Positions 8,783 through 18,393 of a stretch of DNA of 52,746 bases are shown piece by piece; position 1 is the stretch's first letter; each line of letters begins with the position of its first letter. Source of the DNA: Clostridia bacterium. GTDB lineage: Bacteria > Bacillota > Clostridia > Oscillospirales > Acutalibacteraceae. Both the position numbers and the translations under genes were made by a program. The stretch covers positions 1-52,746 of the forward strand of contig JAFRQQ010000041.1 in assembly GCA_017428525.1 (NCBI GenBank), written 5' to 3'. The notes beneath the pieces are model-generated. The model was not told the origin of the DNA. It made no database searches and was given only the letters and a program-made list of their open reading frames with translations.

Positions 8783-9040
8783 ATGAGTGAAAGAAACCTC
8801 AGAAAGACCCGTGTGGGCATCGTGACCAGCGATAAGATGGATAAGACGGTTGTCGTTTCCGTGAAGGACAGAGTCAAGCATCCGCTTTATAAGAAGATCG
8901 TCAACAACACCTACAAGCTCAAGGCGCATGATGAAAACAATGAGTGCGGCATGGGCGACCGTGTGCTGGTGATGGAAACCCGTCCCCTGTCCAAGGACAA
9001 GAGATGGCGTGTCGTCGAGATCATTGAGAAGGCTAAATAA
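8783..9040 (+). CDS. rpsQ: 30S ribosomal protein S17
   Basis: The 85-residue OB-fold protein shows [29 protein letters not shown] and [20 protein letters not shown]. It is a primary 16S rRNA binder in the 5' domain. The ribosome site is AAAGGGAGG, and rplN follows after 28 bp. Nothing unusual. Confidence 0.98.
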   Translation: MSERNLRKTRVGIVTSDKMDKTVVVSVKDRVKHPLYKKIVNNTYKLKAHDENNECGMGDRVLVMETRPLSKDKRWRVVEIIEKAK

Positions 9041-9068
9041 TTAGCCCATAAGTAAGGAGGAACCCACT

Positions 9069-9437
9069 GTGATTCAACAACAGAGTTACCTCAAGGTTGC
9101 CGATAATACCGGCGCGAAAGAGCTTATGTGCATTCGCGTTCTCGGTGGTTCCGGCAGGAGGTATGCCAATATCGGTGACGTCGTCGTTGCTTCTGTCAAG
9201 AAGGCAACACCCGGCGGCGTAGTCAAAAAAGGCGAGGTCGTGAAGGCGGTCGTCGTTCGCTCCGCGAAGGGCCTGCGCCGTGACGACGGCACTTACATCC
9301 GTTTCGATGAGAATGCGGCCGTCATCATCAAGGAAGACAAGAACCCCAGAGGCACCCGTATCTTTGGGCCTGTGGCCAGAGAGCTGCGCGAGAAGGACTA
9401 CACGAAGATCCTCTCTCTCGCTCCCGAAGTGCTTTGA
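9069..9437 (+). CDS. rplN: 50S ribosomal protein L14
   Basis: The 122-residue product is a standard L14 ([52 protein letters not shown]). It forms part of intersubunit bridges and the binding site for the silencing factor RsfS. It starts with GTG, supported by a TAAGGAGG site 8-9 nt upstream and the canonical N-terminus. Confidence 0.98.
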   Translation: MIQQQSYLKVADNTGAKELMCIRVLGGSGRRYANIGDVVVASVKKATPGGVVKKGEVVKAVVVRSAKGLRRDDGTYIRFDENAAVIIKEDKNPRGTRIFGPVARELREKDYTKILSLAPEVL

Positions 9438-9452
9438 TCGGAGGTGCGCAAG

Positions 9453-9779
9453 ATGAGTAAGGTTCATGTGAAGACCGGCGACGAAGTCGTCGTCATCAAC
9501 GGCAAATACAGAGGCAAGCGCGGCAAGGTCATGCAGGTCAGCCCCAGCGAAGGCAAGGTCATCGTCGAGGGCGTCAACATCGTGACCAAGCACGTCAAGC
9601 CCCGCAAGATGGGCGAGCCCGGCGGCCTGATCAAGGCGGAGAGCGCGCTCTATGCCGACAAGGTGCAGCTGATCTGCCCCAAGTGCGGCAAGCCGACGCG
9701 TGTCGGCCACAAAATCAACGCCGACGGCAAGAAGGTCCGCGTCTGCAAGCAGGCCGGCTGCCTTGCTGAATTCGAATAA
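9453..9779 (+). CDS. rplX: 50S ribosomal protein L24
   Basis: The 108-residue product has the KOW motif (VKTGDEVVVINGKYRGKRGKV) of L24, an early 23S rRNA assembly initiator, and a C-terminal zinc-ribbon-like part (CPKCGKPTRVG followed by VCKQAGC). I choose the ATG at 9453 because GGAGG ends 8 nt upstream. An in-frame GTG at 9444 overlaps that site. Confidence 0.97.
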   Translation: MSKVHVKTGDEVVVINGKYRGKRGKVMQVSPSEGKVIVEGVNIVTKHVKPRKMGEPGGLIKAESALYADKVQLICPKCGKPTRVGHKINADGKKVRVCKQAGCLAEFE

Positions 9780-9798
9780 TTAAGGGAGGACGAAACAA

Positions 9799-10341
9799 AT
9801 GGCTGCAAGATTAAAAGAAATGTATGTCAACGACGTGGCGCCCGCTCTGATGAAGAAGTTCGAATACAAGAGCGTTATGCAGATCCCCAAGCTTGACAAG
9901 ATCGTCATCAACGTCGGCTGCGGCGAGGCCAGAGACAACTCCAAGGTCCTCGACGCCGTCACCTCCGACCTCAAGCAGATCACCGGCCAGAAGCCCGTGC
10001 TTTGCAAGGCGAAGAAGAGCGTTGCGAACTTCAAGCTTCGTGAAGGCATGACCATCGGCGCCAAGGTCACCCTGCGCGGCGAGCGTATGTATGAGTTCCT
10101 TGACAGACTCTTCAACCTCGCGCTGCCCCGCGTGCGTGACTTCCGCGGCATCAACCCCAATTCCTTCGACGGCAGAGGCAACTACTCCATGGGTATCAAG
10201 GAGCAGCTGATCTTCCCCGAGATCGATTACGATAAGATCGATAAGGTCAGAGGCATGGATATCTGCTTCGTGACCACCGCGCAGACCGACGAAGAGGCAC
10301 GCGAGCTGCTCAAGCTCATGGGCGCGCCCTTCGCAAGATAA
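9799..10341 (+). CDS. rplE: 50S ribosomal protein L5
   Basis: The 180-residue product matches L5: [42 protein letters not shown] and the [18 protein letters not shown] segment. L5 binds 5S rRNA and touches P-site tRNA. It sits between rplX and the zinc-type S14 gene, as in Firmicutes spc operons. The ribosome site is AAGGGAGG. Confidence 0.98.
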   Translation: MAARLKEMYVNDVAPALMKKFEYKSVMQIPKLDKIVINVGCGEARDNSKVLDAVTSDLKQITGQKPVLCKAKKSVANFKLREGMTIGAKVTLRGERMYEFLDRLFNLALPRVRDFRGINPNSFDGRGNYSMGIKEQLIFPEIDYDKIDKVRGMDICFVTTAQTDEEARELLKLMGAPFAR

Positions 10342-10354
10342 GGAGGGAGTTACC

Positions 10355-10540
10355 GTGGCAAAAACGTCTATGAAAGTCAAGCAGGCTCGTCCGGCGAAGT
10401 ATTCGACCAGAGCCTATAACAGATGCAAGATCTGCGGCAGACCCCACGCTTATCTGCGCAAATACGGCGTATGCCGCATCTGCTTCAGAGAACTGGCGCA
10501 CGCAGGTCAGATTCCCGGCGTCAAGAAAGCCAGCTGGTAA
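10355..10540 (+). CDS. rpsN: 30S ribosomal protein S14, zinc-binding type
   Basis: The 61-residue product is the short, zinc-binding form (type Z): [20 protein letters not shown] gives the C-x2-C...C-x2-C ligands. S14 is a late 30S head protein next to S10 and S19. It starts with GTG at 10355 behind AAGGAGGG. Bacteria that keep a zinc-free paralogue swap it in under zinc starvation; none is seen in this window. Confidence 0.98.
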   Translation: MAKTSMKVKQARPAKYSTRAYNRCKICGRPHAYLRKYGVCRICFRELAHAGQIPGVKKASW

Positions 10541-10569
10541 GCGAGCAATTGCAAAGGAGGTAAACCAGT

Positions 10570-10968
10570 ATGCAAATTACTGATTCCATCGCTGATATGC
10601 TCACCCGCATCCGCAATGCGAACGCGGCCAAGCATGATACAGTGAAAGTACCCGCATCCAACATGAAGAAAGCAATTGCTCAGATTCTGGTGGATGAAGG
10701 CTACATCAAAGGTTTCAAGGTTGAGGACGACGGCAAGCAGGGCATGATCGAGATCACCCTCAAGTACGGCCCCAACAAGTCCCAGGTGATCACAGGCCTG
10801 CGCCGCGTTTCCAAGCCCGGCCTGAGAATCTATACGAATTGTGAGGATATGCCCCGCGTGATGAAGGGCATCGGCATTGCCATCCTCTCAACGTCCAAAG
10901 GCGTTATGACCGATAAGGACGCGCGCAAAGCCAACGTCGGCGGCGAAGTCCTTGCGTTCGTTTGGTAA
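10570..10968 (+). CDS. rpsH: 30S ribosomal protein S8
   Basis: The 132-residue product has the S8 features: [14 protein letters not shown] at the start and the C-terminal [27 protein letters not shown]8 binds the central domain of 16S rRNA. In Escherichia coli it represses the spc operon; whether that happens here cannot be seen. The ribosome site is AAAGGAGG. Confidence 0.98.
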   Translation: MQITDSIADMLTRIRNANAAKHDTVKVPASNMKKAIAQILVDEGYIKGFKVEDDGKQGMIEITLKYGPNKSQVITGLRRVSKPGLRIYTNCEDMPRVMKGIGIAILSTSKGVMTDKDARKANVGGEVLAFVW

Positions 10969-10981
10969 GGAGGTGCCGTGA

Positions 10982-11527
10982 ATGTCCAGAATCGGTAAGA
11001 AGCCCATTACGATCCCCGCGGGCGTGGACGTGACCATCGACGGCACGCTCATCACCGTGAAGGGCCCCAAGGGCACCCTGACGAGAAACATCCATCCCAA
11101 CATGATCGTTGAGAAGGACGGCGACACCATCACCGTTTCCCGCCCCAATGACAGCAAAGAGAACCGTTCGCTGCACGGTCTGACCAGAACTCTGATCAAC
11201 AACATGATCGTCGGCACCCACGAGACCTTCAAGAAGGAGCTCGAGGTCAACGGCATCGGTTACCGCGCGGAGATGAAGGGCAAGGATCTCGTGCTCAAGG
11301 TCGGTTATTCCCACGACGTGATCGTGGAGCCGACGGACGGCATCACGATCGAAGTCCCCAACCCGAACAAAGTCATCATTTCCGGTCCCGACAAGCAGAA
11401 GGTCGGCCAGTTTGCCGCCAACGTGCGTGAGAAGCGTCCCCCCGAGCCGTACAAGGGCAAGGGCATCAAGTATGCGGACGAACACATCCGCCGCAAGGAA
11501 GGCAAAGCCGGTAAGGGCGGCAAATAA
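10982..11527 (+). CDS. rplF: 50S ribosomal protein L6
   Basis: The 181-residue product is a full L6: [33 protein letters not shown], and the C-terminal [26 protein letters not shown]6 lies near the factor-binding site by the sarcin-ricin loop. Its ribosome site AAGGAGG overlaps the rpsH stop. Ordinary length. Confidence 0.98.
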   Translation: MSRIGKKPITIPAGVDVTIDGTLITVKGPKGTLTRNIHPNMIVEKDGDTITVSRPNDSKENRSLHGLTRTLINNMIVGTHETFKKELEVNGIGYRAEMKGKDLVLKVGYSHDVIVEPTDGITIEVPNPNKVIISGPDKQKVGQFAANVREKRPPEPYKGKGIKYADEHIRRKEGKAGKGGK

Positions 11528-11551
11528 GTCTGATTAAGGAGTGAAATTATA

Positions 11552-11911
11552 ATGGTTAATCGACCGGACAGCAATAAGGCAAGACAGAAGCGCCACACCA
11601 GAGTCCGCGCGAAGGTCTCCGGCACCGCTGAATGCCCGCGCCTTAACGTGTTCCGCTCCCTCCAGAATATCTACGCTCAGTTAATTGACGACGTTAAGGG
11701 TGAAACCCTGGTGTCCGCATCAACTGTCGAGAAGGATTTTGAGGATTACGGCGGGAACAAGTCCGCTGCTCACAAGGTGGGCGAAGTGCTGGCAAAGCGC
11801 GCCGCTGACAAGGGCATCACCGAAGTGGTGTTTGACCGCGGCGGCTACATCTACCACGGCCGTGTGAAGGAACTGGCCGACGGCGCCCGTGAGGGCGGCC
11901 TGAAGTTCTAA
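11552..11911 (+). CDS. rplR: 50S ribosomal protein L18
   Basis: The 119-residue product is a typical L18 ([59 protein letters not shown]). L18 binds 5S rRNA together with L5. The ribosome site is AAGGAG. Its sequence has somewhat more A/T-ending codons near the start than its neighbours, which is not remarkable. Confidence 0.98.
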   Translation: MVNRPDSNKARQKRHTRVRAKVSGTAECPRLNVFRSLQNIYAQLIDDVKGETLVSASTVEKDFEDYGGNKSAAHKVGEVLAKRAADKGITEVVFDRGGYIYHGRVKELADGAREGGLKF

Positions 11912-11931
11912 GAAGGGGAGGATACTACAAA

Positions 11932-12432
11932 ATGGCTAAGATTGATGCATCGGCCTATGAGCTCACTGAGCGCGTAGTAGCCATCAACCGTGTTTCTAAA
12001 ACCGTCAAGGGCGGCCGTATCATGAAATTCTCCGCGCTTGTCGTCGTCGGCGACGGCAATGGCGTGATCGGCTTCGGCCTGGGCAAATCGGGCGAAGTGC
12101 CCGATGCGATCCGCAAGGGTATTGAGGATGCCAAGAAGAACCTGACCAAGGTTGCGCTCAAGGGCACCACGATCCCCCATGAGATCATCGGCAAGTACGG
12201 CGCAGGCGTCGTGCTGCTCAAGCCCGCTGCACCCGGTACCGGCGTTATCGCCGGCGGCCCCGTGCGTGCGGTCGTCGAAACGGTCGGTATCAAGGATATC
12301 CGTACCAAGGCGCTGCGTTCCAACAACCCCTGCAACGTCGTGCGCGCGACCATGGATGGTCTGTGCAAGCTGCGCAACGTGGAAGAGGTTGCTGCGATCC
12401 GCGGCAAGTCCGCAAAAGAGATTTTAGGTTAA
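11932..12432 (+). CDS. rpsE: 30S ribosomal protein S5
   Basis: The 166-residue product shows the S5 N-terminal dsRNA-binding-like fold ([45 protein letters not shown]) and the C-terminal [21 protein letters not shown]5 contributes to decoding accuracy and the mRNA entry site. The spectinomycin-contact loop (around VSKTVKGGR) looks normal. Confidence 0.98.
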   Translation: MAKIDASAYELTERVVAINRVSKTVKGGRIMKFSALVVVGDGNGVIGFGLGKSGEVPDAIRKGIEDAKKNLTKVALKGTTIPHEIIGKYGAGVVLLKPAAPGTGVIAGGPVRAVVETVGIKDIRTKALRSNNPCNVVRATMDGLCKLRNVEEVAAIRGKSAKEILG

Positions 12433-12445
12433 GGAGGGCGGAATC

Positions 12446-12634
12446 ATGGCAGATATTCAGGTGAAGCTCGTCAAGAGCCTGATCGGCAGCACCAAGCCGC
12501 AGCTTGCAACCGCCCGTGCCCTCGGCCTGCACAGAATCGGCGACGTTTCCGTTCAGCCGGATAACGCAGCCACCGCAGGCAAACTCAAGGTGCTTGCGCA
12601 CCTGATCCAGGTTCAAGGAGGTGCCGAGGAATGA
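12446..12634 (+). CDS. rpmD: 50S ribosomal protein L30
   Basis: The 62-residue product is a bacterial L30 ([37 protein letters not shown]). It is a small 23S rRNA domain II binder. The stop overlaps the rplO start by 4 bp (ATGA), and the rplO ribosome site lies inside this gene. Confidence 0.97.
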   Translation: MADIQVKLVKSLIGSTKPQLATARALGLHRIGDVSVQPDNAATAGKLKVLAHLIQVQGGAEE

Positions 12635-13074
12635 AGTTGCATGATCTTGCTCCCGCCGCAGGCGCGAGCAAAGCCCGCAAACGCATCGGCCGCGGCCCCG
12701 CATCCGGTCAGGGCAAAACCGCCGGTAAGGGCCACAAGGGCCAGCTTGCCCGTGCAGGCAGAGGCCAGCGCGCCGGCTTTGAAGGCGGCCAGATGCCCCT
12801 TCAGAGACGCGTTCCCAAGCGCGGCTTCAACAACATTTTTGCAACCGAGATGGTGATCGTCAACGTTGCAACGCTTGAGAAGTATTTCGAAGACGGCGCG
12901 ACCGTGACTGTGGACGCGCTGCTCGAAAAAGGTATTATCAAAAAGACTTTGGACGGCGTTAAGATCTTAGGCCAGGGCGAACTTGCGAAGAAGCTCACCG
13001 TTCAGGCGAATGCTTTTTCTGAAACCGCAAAGTCGAAGATCGAGGCTGCCGGTGGAAAGGCAGAGGTGATCTAA
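12631..13074 (+). CDS. rplO: 50S ribosomal protein L15
   Basis: The 147-residue product has the glycine/basic-rich L15 N-terminus ([38 protein letters not shown]) and a globular C-terminal part. L15 is a late 50S assembly protein. Its stop codon abuts the secY start with no gap, so the two are probably translationally coupled. Confidence 0.98.
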   Translation: MKLHDLAPAAGASKARKRIGRGPASGQGKTAGKGHKGQLARAGRGQRAGFEGGQMPLQRRVPKRGFNNIFATEMVIVNVATLEKYFEDGATVTVDALLEKGIIKKTLDGVKILGQGELAKKLTVQANAFSETAKSKIEAAGGKAEVI

Positions 13075-14430
13075 TTGCTTCAGACCATCGTCAATGCATG
13101 GAAGATCCCGGATCTGCGCAAGAAACTGCTGTTCACCGCGCTGATCGTTTTCATCTTCCGTCTGGGCTCTGCGATCCCCGTGCCCTTCACCGACATCGGT
13201 GAGAGCGGCATCATCGCCGATCCCAACGCTGGCAATTTCATGAACTATCTGAGCCTGATGACCGGTGATGCGTTCAACTACGGCACCATTTTCGCCATGT
13301 CCATCACCCCCTACATCAACAGCTCGATCATCATGCAGCTGCTCGCCGTGGCGATTCCCGCCCTCGAGCGTCTGCAGAATGAAGGCGAAGAAGGCCGCAA
13401 GAAGATCGCTTCGATCACGCGCTTTGTCACCATCGCGCTCGGCCTGCTTCAGAGTACCGCTTATTTCTTCTATCTGCGCAGCCAGGGTTATCTGGTCAAG
13501 AGCGCAGCCGGCGCGAACTACACGGGCTTCTTTGCCGTGTTCCAGGCAATCGTCATTATCGCCTGCTTCACCGCCGGTACCGCTTTGATCATGTGGCTCG
13601 GCGAGCAGATCAATGACAAGGGCATCGGCAACGGTATCTCGATCATCCTGTTTGCAGGTATCGTTTCCCGCATCCCGACCCTCGTTGCGACCCTCTTCGG
13701 TCCGCGCGTCGGTTACTTCTTCAAGGGCGGCCCGTACTACGTGCTGTCCCCGGTGGTTGCCGTGCTCCTCATCCTCATGATCGCCTATATCGTGTGGATG
13801 GACAACGCGGAGCGCCGCGTGCCCGTGCAGTATGCCAAGCGCGTGGTCGGCCGCAAGATGTACGGCGGACAGAGCACCCATATTCCCATCAAGGTGAATA
13901 TGTCCGGTGTTATGCCCATCATCTTCGCGAGCTCCATCCTCTCCCTGCCCCCGACCGTCGAGATGTTCGTGAGCAGCAAGCTTTCCGAGGACAGCCCGTG
14001 GAACACCTTCTTCAGCATCTTCAAGTCGACCCACTGGGTCTACGGCATCATCTACTTCGTGCTGATCATCGCGTTTGCCTACTTCTACGCGAGCATTCAG
14101 TACAATCCCATTGAAATGTCCAAGAACATCCGCGACAACGGCGGCTCCATCCCCGGCATTCGTCCCGGCGAGCCGACCTCCCGCTACATCGGCAAGATCA
14201 TCAGCCGTATTACGCTGATCGGCGCCTTGCTGCTGAGCGTGGTCGCCCTGTTCCCGATCGTCTTCTCGCAGGTTTCCACCTTCTTCCTGGGCAAGTGGCA
14301 GGAAGGCGCGACGATGAACATTTCCCTGGGCGGCACGTCCATCATCATTCTTGTCGGTGTTGCGCTGGAAACGGTCAAGCAGCTCGAGAGCCAGATGATG
14401 ATGCGCCACTACAAGGGCTTCCTCGATTGA
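13075..14430 (+). CDS. secY: Preprotein translocase subunit SecY
   Basis: The 451-residue product is a polytopic membrane protein with about ten membrane segments and the SecY motifs: AWKIPDLRKKLLFTALIV, TPYINSSIIMQLL in the plug/pore region and AFAYFYASIQYNP in the second half. SecY forms the channel for export and membrane insertion with SecE and SecG. The start is TTG directly after the rplO stop, supported by a strong AGAGGTGAT site at 13062-13070 and the typical N-terminus. In many Firmicutes adk follows secY, but here map follows after 22 bp. Confidence 0.97.
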   Translation: MLQTIVNAWKIPDLRKKLLFTALIVFIFRLGSAIPVPFTDIGESGIIADPNAGNFMNYLSLMTGDAFNYGTIFAMSITPYINSSIIMQLLAVAIPALERLQNEGEEGRKKIASITRFVTIALGLLQSTAYFFYLRSQGYLVKSAAGANYTGFFAVFQAIVIIACFTAGTALIMWLGEQINDKGIGNGISIILFAGIVSRIPTLVATLFGPRVGYFFKGGPYYVLSPVVAVLLILMIAYIVWMDNAERRVPVQYAKRVVGRKMYGGQSTHIPIKVNMSGVMPIIFASSILSLPPTVEMFVSSKLSEDSPWNTFFSIFKSTHWVYGIIYFVLIIAFAYFYASIQYNPIEMSKNIRDNGGSIPGIRPGEPTSRYIGKIISRITLIGALLLSVVALFPIVFSQVSTFFLGKWQEGATMNISLGGTSIIILVGVALETVKQLESQMMMRHYKGFLD

Positions 14431-14452
14431 GGAGCCTAAACGGAGGATTCGC

Positions 14453-15202
14453 ATGATAGTGCTCAAAACATCGAAAGAGCTCAGCCTTATGAAAGAGGCC
14501 TGCGCGATTTCAGCCGGAGCATTAAAAGCAGCGGGAGCTGCGGTCGAGCCCGGGATCTCAACGGCCGAGCTGGATCGCATTGCCCACGAGTATATCGTCA
14601 GGCACGGCGCGACGCCCACCTTCCTGGGCTACGGCGGATTTCCCGCTGCTGCATGCATTTCCATTAACGATGAGGTCATTCATGGCATTCCCAGCAAGAA
14701 GCGCATCGTGCAGGCGGGCGACATCGTCAGCATCGACACGGGCGCGACCTTCAACGGCTATGTCGGCGATAATGCCGCCACATTTGCAGCGGGCGAGATT
14801 TCACCCGAGGCACAGCGGCTGTGCGACGTCACGCGTGAGAGCCTTTACGAAGGCATCAAGGCGGCCGTCGCAGGCGGCAGGATCGGCGACATCGGCTCAA
14901 CAATCCAAAGGTATTGCGAGGAACGCGGCTTCTCCGTCGTGCGGGAATACACCGGTCACGGCGTCGGCAAGGAGATGCATGAAGACCCCAGTGTACCGAA
15001 TTTCGGCACACCCGGCCGAGGTGTGCGCCTGCTCCCCGGGATGACCATTGCCATCGAGCCCATGATCAATCAGGGCGGCAAAGAGGTCAGACAGTTGTCA
15101 GACGGTTGGACTGTGAAAACGCGGGACGGCAAGCTATCCGCCCATTTCGAGCATACGATCGCGATCACGGCCAACGGGCCCGTGATCCTCACGATCGCTT
15201 GA
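14453..15202 (+). CDS. map: Methionine aminopeptidase, type I
   Basis: The 249-residue enzyme removes N-terminal Met from new proteins. All five metal ligands can be placed: D95, D106, H169, E202 and E233. The substrate-side H78 (DEVIHGIP) is also present. Length matches type Ia enzymes without a zinc-finger extension. It lies in the spc operon behind secY with a GGAGG site. adk, which usually sits between the two, is missing here. Confidence 0.97.
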   Translation: MIVLKTSKELSLMKEACAISAGALKAAGAAVEPGISTAELDRIAHEYIVRHGATPTFLGYGGFPAAACISINDEVIHGIPSKKRIVQAGDIVSIDTGATFNGYVGDNAATFAAGEISPEAQRLCDVTRESLYEGIKAAVAGGRIGDIGSTIQRYCEERGFSVVREYTGHGVGKEMHEDPSVPNFGTPGRGVRLLPGMTIAIEPMINQGGKEVRQLSDGWTVKTRDGKLSAHFEHTIAITANGPVILTIA

Positions 15203-15212
15203 GGCGCGCGCC

Positions 15213-15470
15213 ATGCTTGCGCGTGCGGCGGTGGTGCGTTCCGCCGCCGGCAGAGACAAAGGCAGACTGCTCGCCGTTGTGCGCGCAGAGAACGCCGCCG
15301 TGTTTGTCTGCGACGGAAAGGAACGCCCGCTCAACAGACCCAAACGGAAAAATATTCGCCACGTCACGCCCACGCAGGCCGCGCTCCCCGAGGACGCGCT
15401 TGCAAACGACCGCGTTTTGCGGCGGGCGCTGCGGCGACTGGATGCAGAAATGAACGACAACATTAAGTAG
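15213..15470 (+). CDS. KOW-domain RNA-binding protein (L14e/L27e-like)
   Basis: The 85-residue product opens with a KOW-like motif (ARAAVVRSAAGRDKGRLLAV) and has a basic stretch (RPLNRPKRKNIRHV). Small KOW proteins of this kind are known between map and infA in many Clostridia; their role is not established, but ribosome association or RNA binding is plausible. The start ATG lies 10 bp behind the map stop, with only a GAGG site overlapping that stop, so translation may depend on coupling. infA follows after 9 bp. Confidence 0.8.
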   Translation: MLARAAVVRSAAGRDKGRLLAVVRAENAAVFVCDGKERPLNRPKRKNIRHVTPTQAALPEDALANDRVLRRALRRLDAEMNDNIK

Positions 15471-15479
15471 GAGGTAGTT

Positions 15480-15698
15480 ATGTCGAAAGCTGACATGATC
15501 GAGATTGAAGGTACGGTCGTTGAATCACTGCCCAATGCAACCTTCCAGGTTGAATTGGAAAACGGACACAGAATACTGGCCCACATCTCCGGCAAGCTGC
15601 GCATGAATTATATCAAGATCCTGCCGGGGGATAAGGTCAAGGTCGAAATGTCGCCATATGACCTGACCAAGGGCCGCATCACATGGCGTTCTAAGTAA
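15480..15698 (+). CDS. infA: Translation initiation factor IF-1
   Basis: The 72-residue OB-fold protein is a standard IF-1 ([54 protein letters not shown]). IF-1 occupies the A site during initiation. It has a strong TAGGAGGT site and lies between the KOW gene and rpmJ. Confidence 0.98.
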   Translation: MSKADMIEIEGTVVESLPNATFQVELENGHRILAHISGKLRMNYIKILPGDKVKVEMSPYDLTKGRITWRSK

Positions 15699-15717
15699 GT
15701 AAAGGGAGGTAATTCTC

Positions 15718-15831
15718 ATGAAAGTCAGACCTTCTGTTAAGAAAATGTGCGAGAAATGCAAAATCATCAAGCGCAAGGGAAAAGTCATGGTCATCTGTGA
15801 GAATCCCAAGCACAAGCAGCGTCAGGGTTAA
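15718..15831 (+). CDS. rpmJ: 50S ribosomal protein L36, zinc-binding form
   Basis: A 37-residue gene: [20 protein letters not shown] at the start, ending KHKQRQG. The ligands C11, C14, C27 and H32 give the zinc-binding form. L36 is the smallest 50S protein. AAAGGGAGG lies upstream. It has its usual place between infA and rpsM. Confidence 0.97.
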   Translation: MKVRPSVKKMCEKCKIIKRKGKVMVICENPKHKQRQG

Positions 15832-15871
15832 GCCCGGCGCATAACCAGAAATTTGGAGGTGCAACTGACAA

Positions 15872-16240
15872 ATGGCGCGAATTTCAGGTGTTGACCTGCC
15901 CAGAGATAAGCGGATCGAGATCGCTCTGACTTATATCTACGGCATCGGTCGTAAAACTGCCAGCGACATTATCGCAGCAACCGGCGTGAATCCCGACACC
16001 CGCGTGAAGGATATTTCCGAGGACGACGTTTCAAAGCTTCGTGAGTATATCGATCACAACGTCAAGGTGGAAGGCGATCTGCGCAGAGAAACCGCATTCG
16101 ATATCAAGCGACTGATTGAAATCGGCTGCTATCGCGGCGTGCGTCATCGCAAGGGTCTCCCCGTCAGAGGCCAGCGTTCCAAGACCAACGCCCGCACACG
16201 CAAAGGTCCCAAGAAGACCATTGCCAACAAGAAGAAGTAA
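15872..16240 (+). CDS. rpsM: 30S ribosomal protein S13
   Basis: The 122-residue product matches S13 ([34 protein letters not shown], the C-terminal [19 protein letters not shown] and a lysine-rich end). S13 contacts P-site tRNA and the 50S from the 30S head. It opens the alpha-operon part, with a TTGGAGGTG ribosome site. Confidence 0.98.
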   Translation: MARISGVDLPRDKRIEIALTYIYGIGRKTASDIIAATGVNPDTRVKDISEDDVSKLREYIDHNVKVEGDLRRETAFDIKRLIEIGCYRGVRHRKGLPVRGQRSKTNARTRKGPKKTIANKKK

Positions 16241-16256
16241 GATCAGGAGGGATATT

Positions 16257-16658
16257 ATGGCGAAAGCAACGAAGAAAACAACCGGCACCCGCAGACGCCG
16301 TGAGCGCAAGAATATTGAGCGCGGTGCAGCCCATATCCAATCCACTTTCAACAACACGATCGTTACGATCACCGACACCCAGGGCAACGCTGTTTCGTGG
16401 GCAAGCGCCGGCGAAATGGGGTTCCGCGGCTCCAAGAAATCCACCCCGTTCGCCGCGCAGACGGCGGCCGAGACCGCAGCGAAGATTGCGATCGATCACG
16501 GCATGAAGACGGTGGAAGTCTATGTGAAGGGCCCCGGCCAGGGTCGTGAAGCGGCGATCCGCGCGCTGCAGACCGCAGGTCTGGAAGTCAACATGATCAA
16601 AGATGTGACGCCCATTCCGCACAACGGCTGCCGCCCGCCGAAGAGAAGACGCGTGTAA
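16257..16658 (+). CDS. rpsK: 30S ribosomal protein S11
   Basis: The 133-residue product has the S11 core ([58 protein letters not shown]). S11 helps form the mRNA exit platform. I start at the ATG at 16257, which follows CAGGAGGG and gives the usual basic N-terminus. The frame is open further upstream without a better start. Confidence 0.98.
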   Translation: MAKATKKTTGTRRRRERKNIERGAAHIQSTFNNTIVTITDTQGNAVSWASAGEMGFRGSKKSTPFAAQTAAETAAKIAIDHGMKTVEVYVKGPGQGREAAIRALQTAGLEVNMIKDVTPIPHNGCRPPKRRRV

Positions 16659-16685
16659 GCGGAATTATTTGGAGGTGTAACACAA

Positions 16686-17297
16686 ATGGCAAGAAATATG
16701 CAGCCCATCGTCAAGCGCTGCAGAGCGCTCGGCATCTCCCCCGCGGTCATGGGCTATACCGAGAATTCCAAGAAGAATTCTACTTTGCGTAACCCCAACG
16801 CCAACAAGCGGGCCAAGAAGAGTGAGTATGCCAGACAGCTGACCGAGAAGCAGAAGGTCAAGTTCGTCTACGGCGTGCAGGAGAAGCAGTTCCGGAAGTA
16901 CTATGAGAAGGCTGAAAAGACCAACGGCGTCACCGGTGAAGTGATGCTCAGCCTGCTCGAGCGCCGTCTGGACAACGTCGTGTTCCGTCTGGGTCTGGCC
17001 AAGACCCGCAGAGAAGCGCGTCAGTTCGTGACCCACGGTCACTACACCGTGAACGGCCAGTCCGTCAACGTTCCTTCCTTCCAGGTCAAGCCCGGCATGA
17101 CCATCGGCGTCAAGGGTAAGAGCAAGGAAGTCGAGCGGATCAAGGGCTACATGGCCGAGGATGCGTTCCGCGGACTGCCTCAGTGGCTGACCTATGACGC
17201 GGAAGCCGGCGAGGGCAAGGTCGTTGCGCTGCCCGCCAGAGAAGACATTGACTTCGAGGTGGAAGAGCATCTGATCGTCGAGTTCTACTCGAAATAA
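16686..17297 (+). CDS. rpsD: 30S ribosomal protein S4
   Basis: The 203-residue product is S4 of the cysteine-poor type: YGVQEKQFRKYYEKAEK, then the S4 RNA-binding domain (LERRLDNVVFRLGLAKTRRE, FVTHGHYTVNG). S4 starts 16S assembly and binds mRNA at the entry site. Here rpsD sits inside the alpha operon, unlike Bacillus subtilis, where it is separate. Between it and rpoA is a gap of 117 bp with a terminator-like hairpin. Confidence 0.97.
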   Translation: MARNMQPIVKRCRALGISPAVMGYTENSKKNSTLRNPNANKRAKKSEYARQLTEKQKVKFVYGVQEKQFRKYYEKAEKTNGVTGEVMLSLLERRLDNVVFRLGLAKTRREARQFVTHGHYTVNGQSVNVPSFQVKPGMTIGVKGKSKEVERIKGYMAEDAFRGLPQWLTYDAEAGEGKVVALPAREDIDFEVEEHLIVEFYSK

Positions 17298-17307
17298 TCG
17301 CACCTTG

Positions 17308-17364
17308 CCGCGGCTGCTGTTTTCCGGCAGCGCGGCTGTGTGCGCAAACGCACGTTGTTTTTTT
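17308..17364 (+). terminator. Tandem hairpins with T-tract between rpsD and rpoA (partial terminator?)
   Basis: The first hairpin, 17308-17335, pairs CCGCG-CTGCTG with CGGCAG-CGCGG around a TTTTC loop, with one bulged G. The second, 17340-17353, is GTGCG-CAAA-CGCAC followed by GTTGTTTTTTT. The second has the shape of an intrinsic terminator. With rpoA downstream and no clear promoter in the gap, it is more likely a partial terminator that adjusts rpoA/rplQ levels. Confidence 0.55.
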
Positions 17365-17414
17365 GAATGCATTGCGCAGGAGTATTCCTGCACCTTTATA
17401 AGGAGGGTTTTTGA

Positions 17415-18365
17415 ATGATTGGTATCGAAAAGCCCAGAATTGATACCGCCGAAATTTCCCCCGACGGAAAATACGGCAAGTTCGTCGTCGAGCCTCTGGA
17501 GCGGGGCTACGGCACAACGCTCGGCAACAGTCTGCGCCGCGTGCTGCTGTCCTCTCTGCCCGGCTACGCGATCACTTCCGTAAAGATCGACGGTGTGCTG
17601 CATGAGTTCAGCACCATCCCCGGCGTGAAGGAAGACGTGACCGAGATCGTTCTGAATCTCAAGAACGTGATCCTCAAGATCCATGGGGATGACCCCAAAA
17701 CGATCTATATCGATGCCAGCGGCGACGATGAAATCACCGCTCGCAGCATCAAGACCGATTCCGAGGTTGAAATTCTCAACCCCGAGCTGCACATTGCGAC
17801 GCTCAACGCAGACGCGAACGTGCACATGGAGCTGACCTGTGATAAAGGCAGAGGCTATGTTTCCGCAGAGCGCAACAAGCAGCTGCTCCAGCCCATTATC
17901 GGCGTGATTGCAATCGATTCGATTTATACCCCCGTGCTGAAAGTGAACTATACGGTGGAGAACACCCGCGTCGGCCAGATCACGGATTACGACAAGCTGA
18001 CGCTCGAGGTGTGGACAAACGGCACAATCAACGCGATGGAAGCCGTTTCTCTCGGCGCCAAGATCCTCAACGATCACCTCAACCTCTTCGGTGAGCTCTC
18101 CAATGAGGCTTACGGAACCGAGGTCATGGTCGTAAAGAGTGATAACGGCAAGGAAAAAGTCCTGGAGATGACCATTGAGGAACTTGACCTTTCTGTGCGT
18201 TCGTTCAATTGCCTGAAGCGCGCGCAGATCAACACGGTGGAAGATTTGATCAACCGCACCGAGGAGGACATGATGAAGGTCCGCAACCTCGGCAGAAAGT
18301 CCCTGGACGAGGTCGTTGCGAAGCTGAATTCGCTCGGCTTCGACCTGCGCAGGGACGAGGAATGA
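17415..18365 (+). CDS. rpoA: RNA polymerase alpha subunit
   Basis: The 316-residue product has the N-terminal assembly domain ([20 protein letters not shown]) and the C-terminal domain ([33 protein letters not shown]), which binds UP elements and activators. Full length. It has a strong AAGGAGG site. Its transcript passes a terminator-like hairpin upstream. The C-terminal determinants for UP-element binding (R in LKRA, and the N and K in RNLGRKS) are kept. Confidence 0.98.
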   Translation: MIGIEKPRIDTAEISPDGKYGKFVVEPLERGYGTTLGNSLRRVLLSSLPGYAITSVKIDGVLHEFSTIPGVKEDVTEIVLNLKNVILKIHGDDPKTIYIDASGDDEITARSIKTDSEVEILNPELHIATLNADANVHMELTCDKGRGYVSAERNKQLLQPIIGVIAIDSIYTPVLKVNYTVENTRVGQITDYDKLTLEVWTNGTINAMEAVSLGAKILNDHLNLFGELSNEAYGTEVMVVKSDNGKEKVLEMTIEELDLSVRSFNCLKRAQINTVEDLINRTEEDMMKVRNLGRKSLDEVVAKLNSLGFDLRRDEE

Positions 18366-18393
18366 CCCTGAACGGGAAAGGAGTGACAACGAA

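Noticed and set aside
12967..14619. Long - strand frame across secY
   Set aside because: Antisense shadow of secY, rich in Asp/Gly/His.
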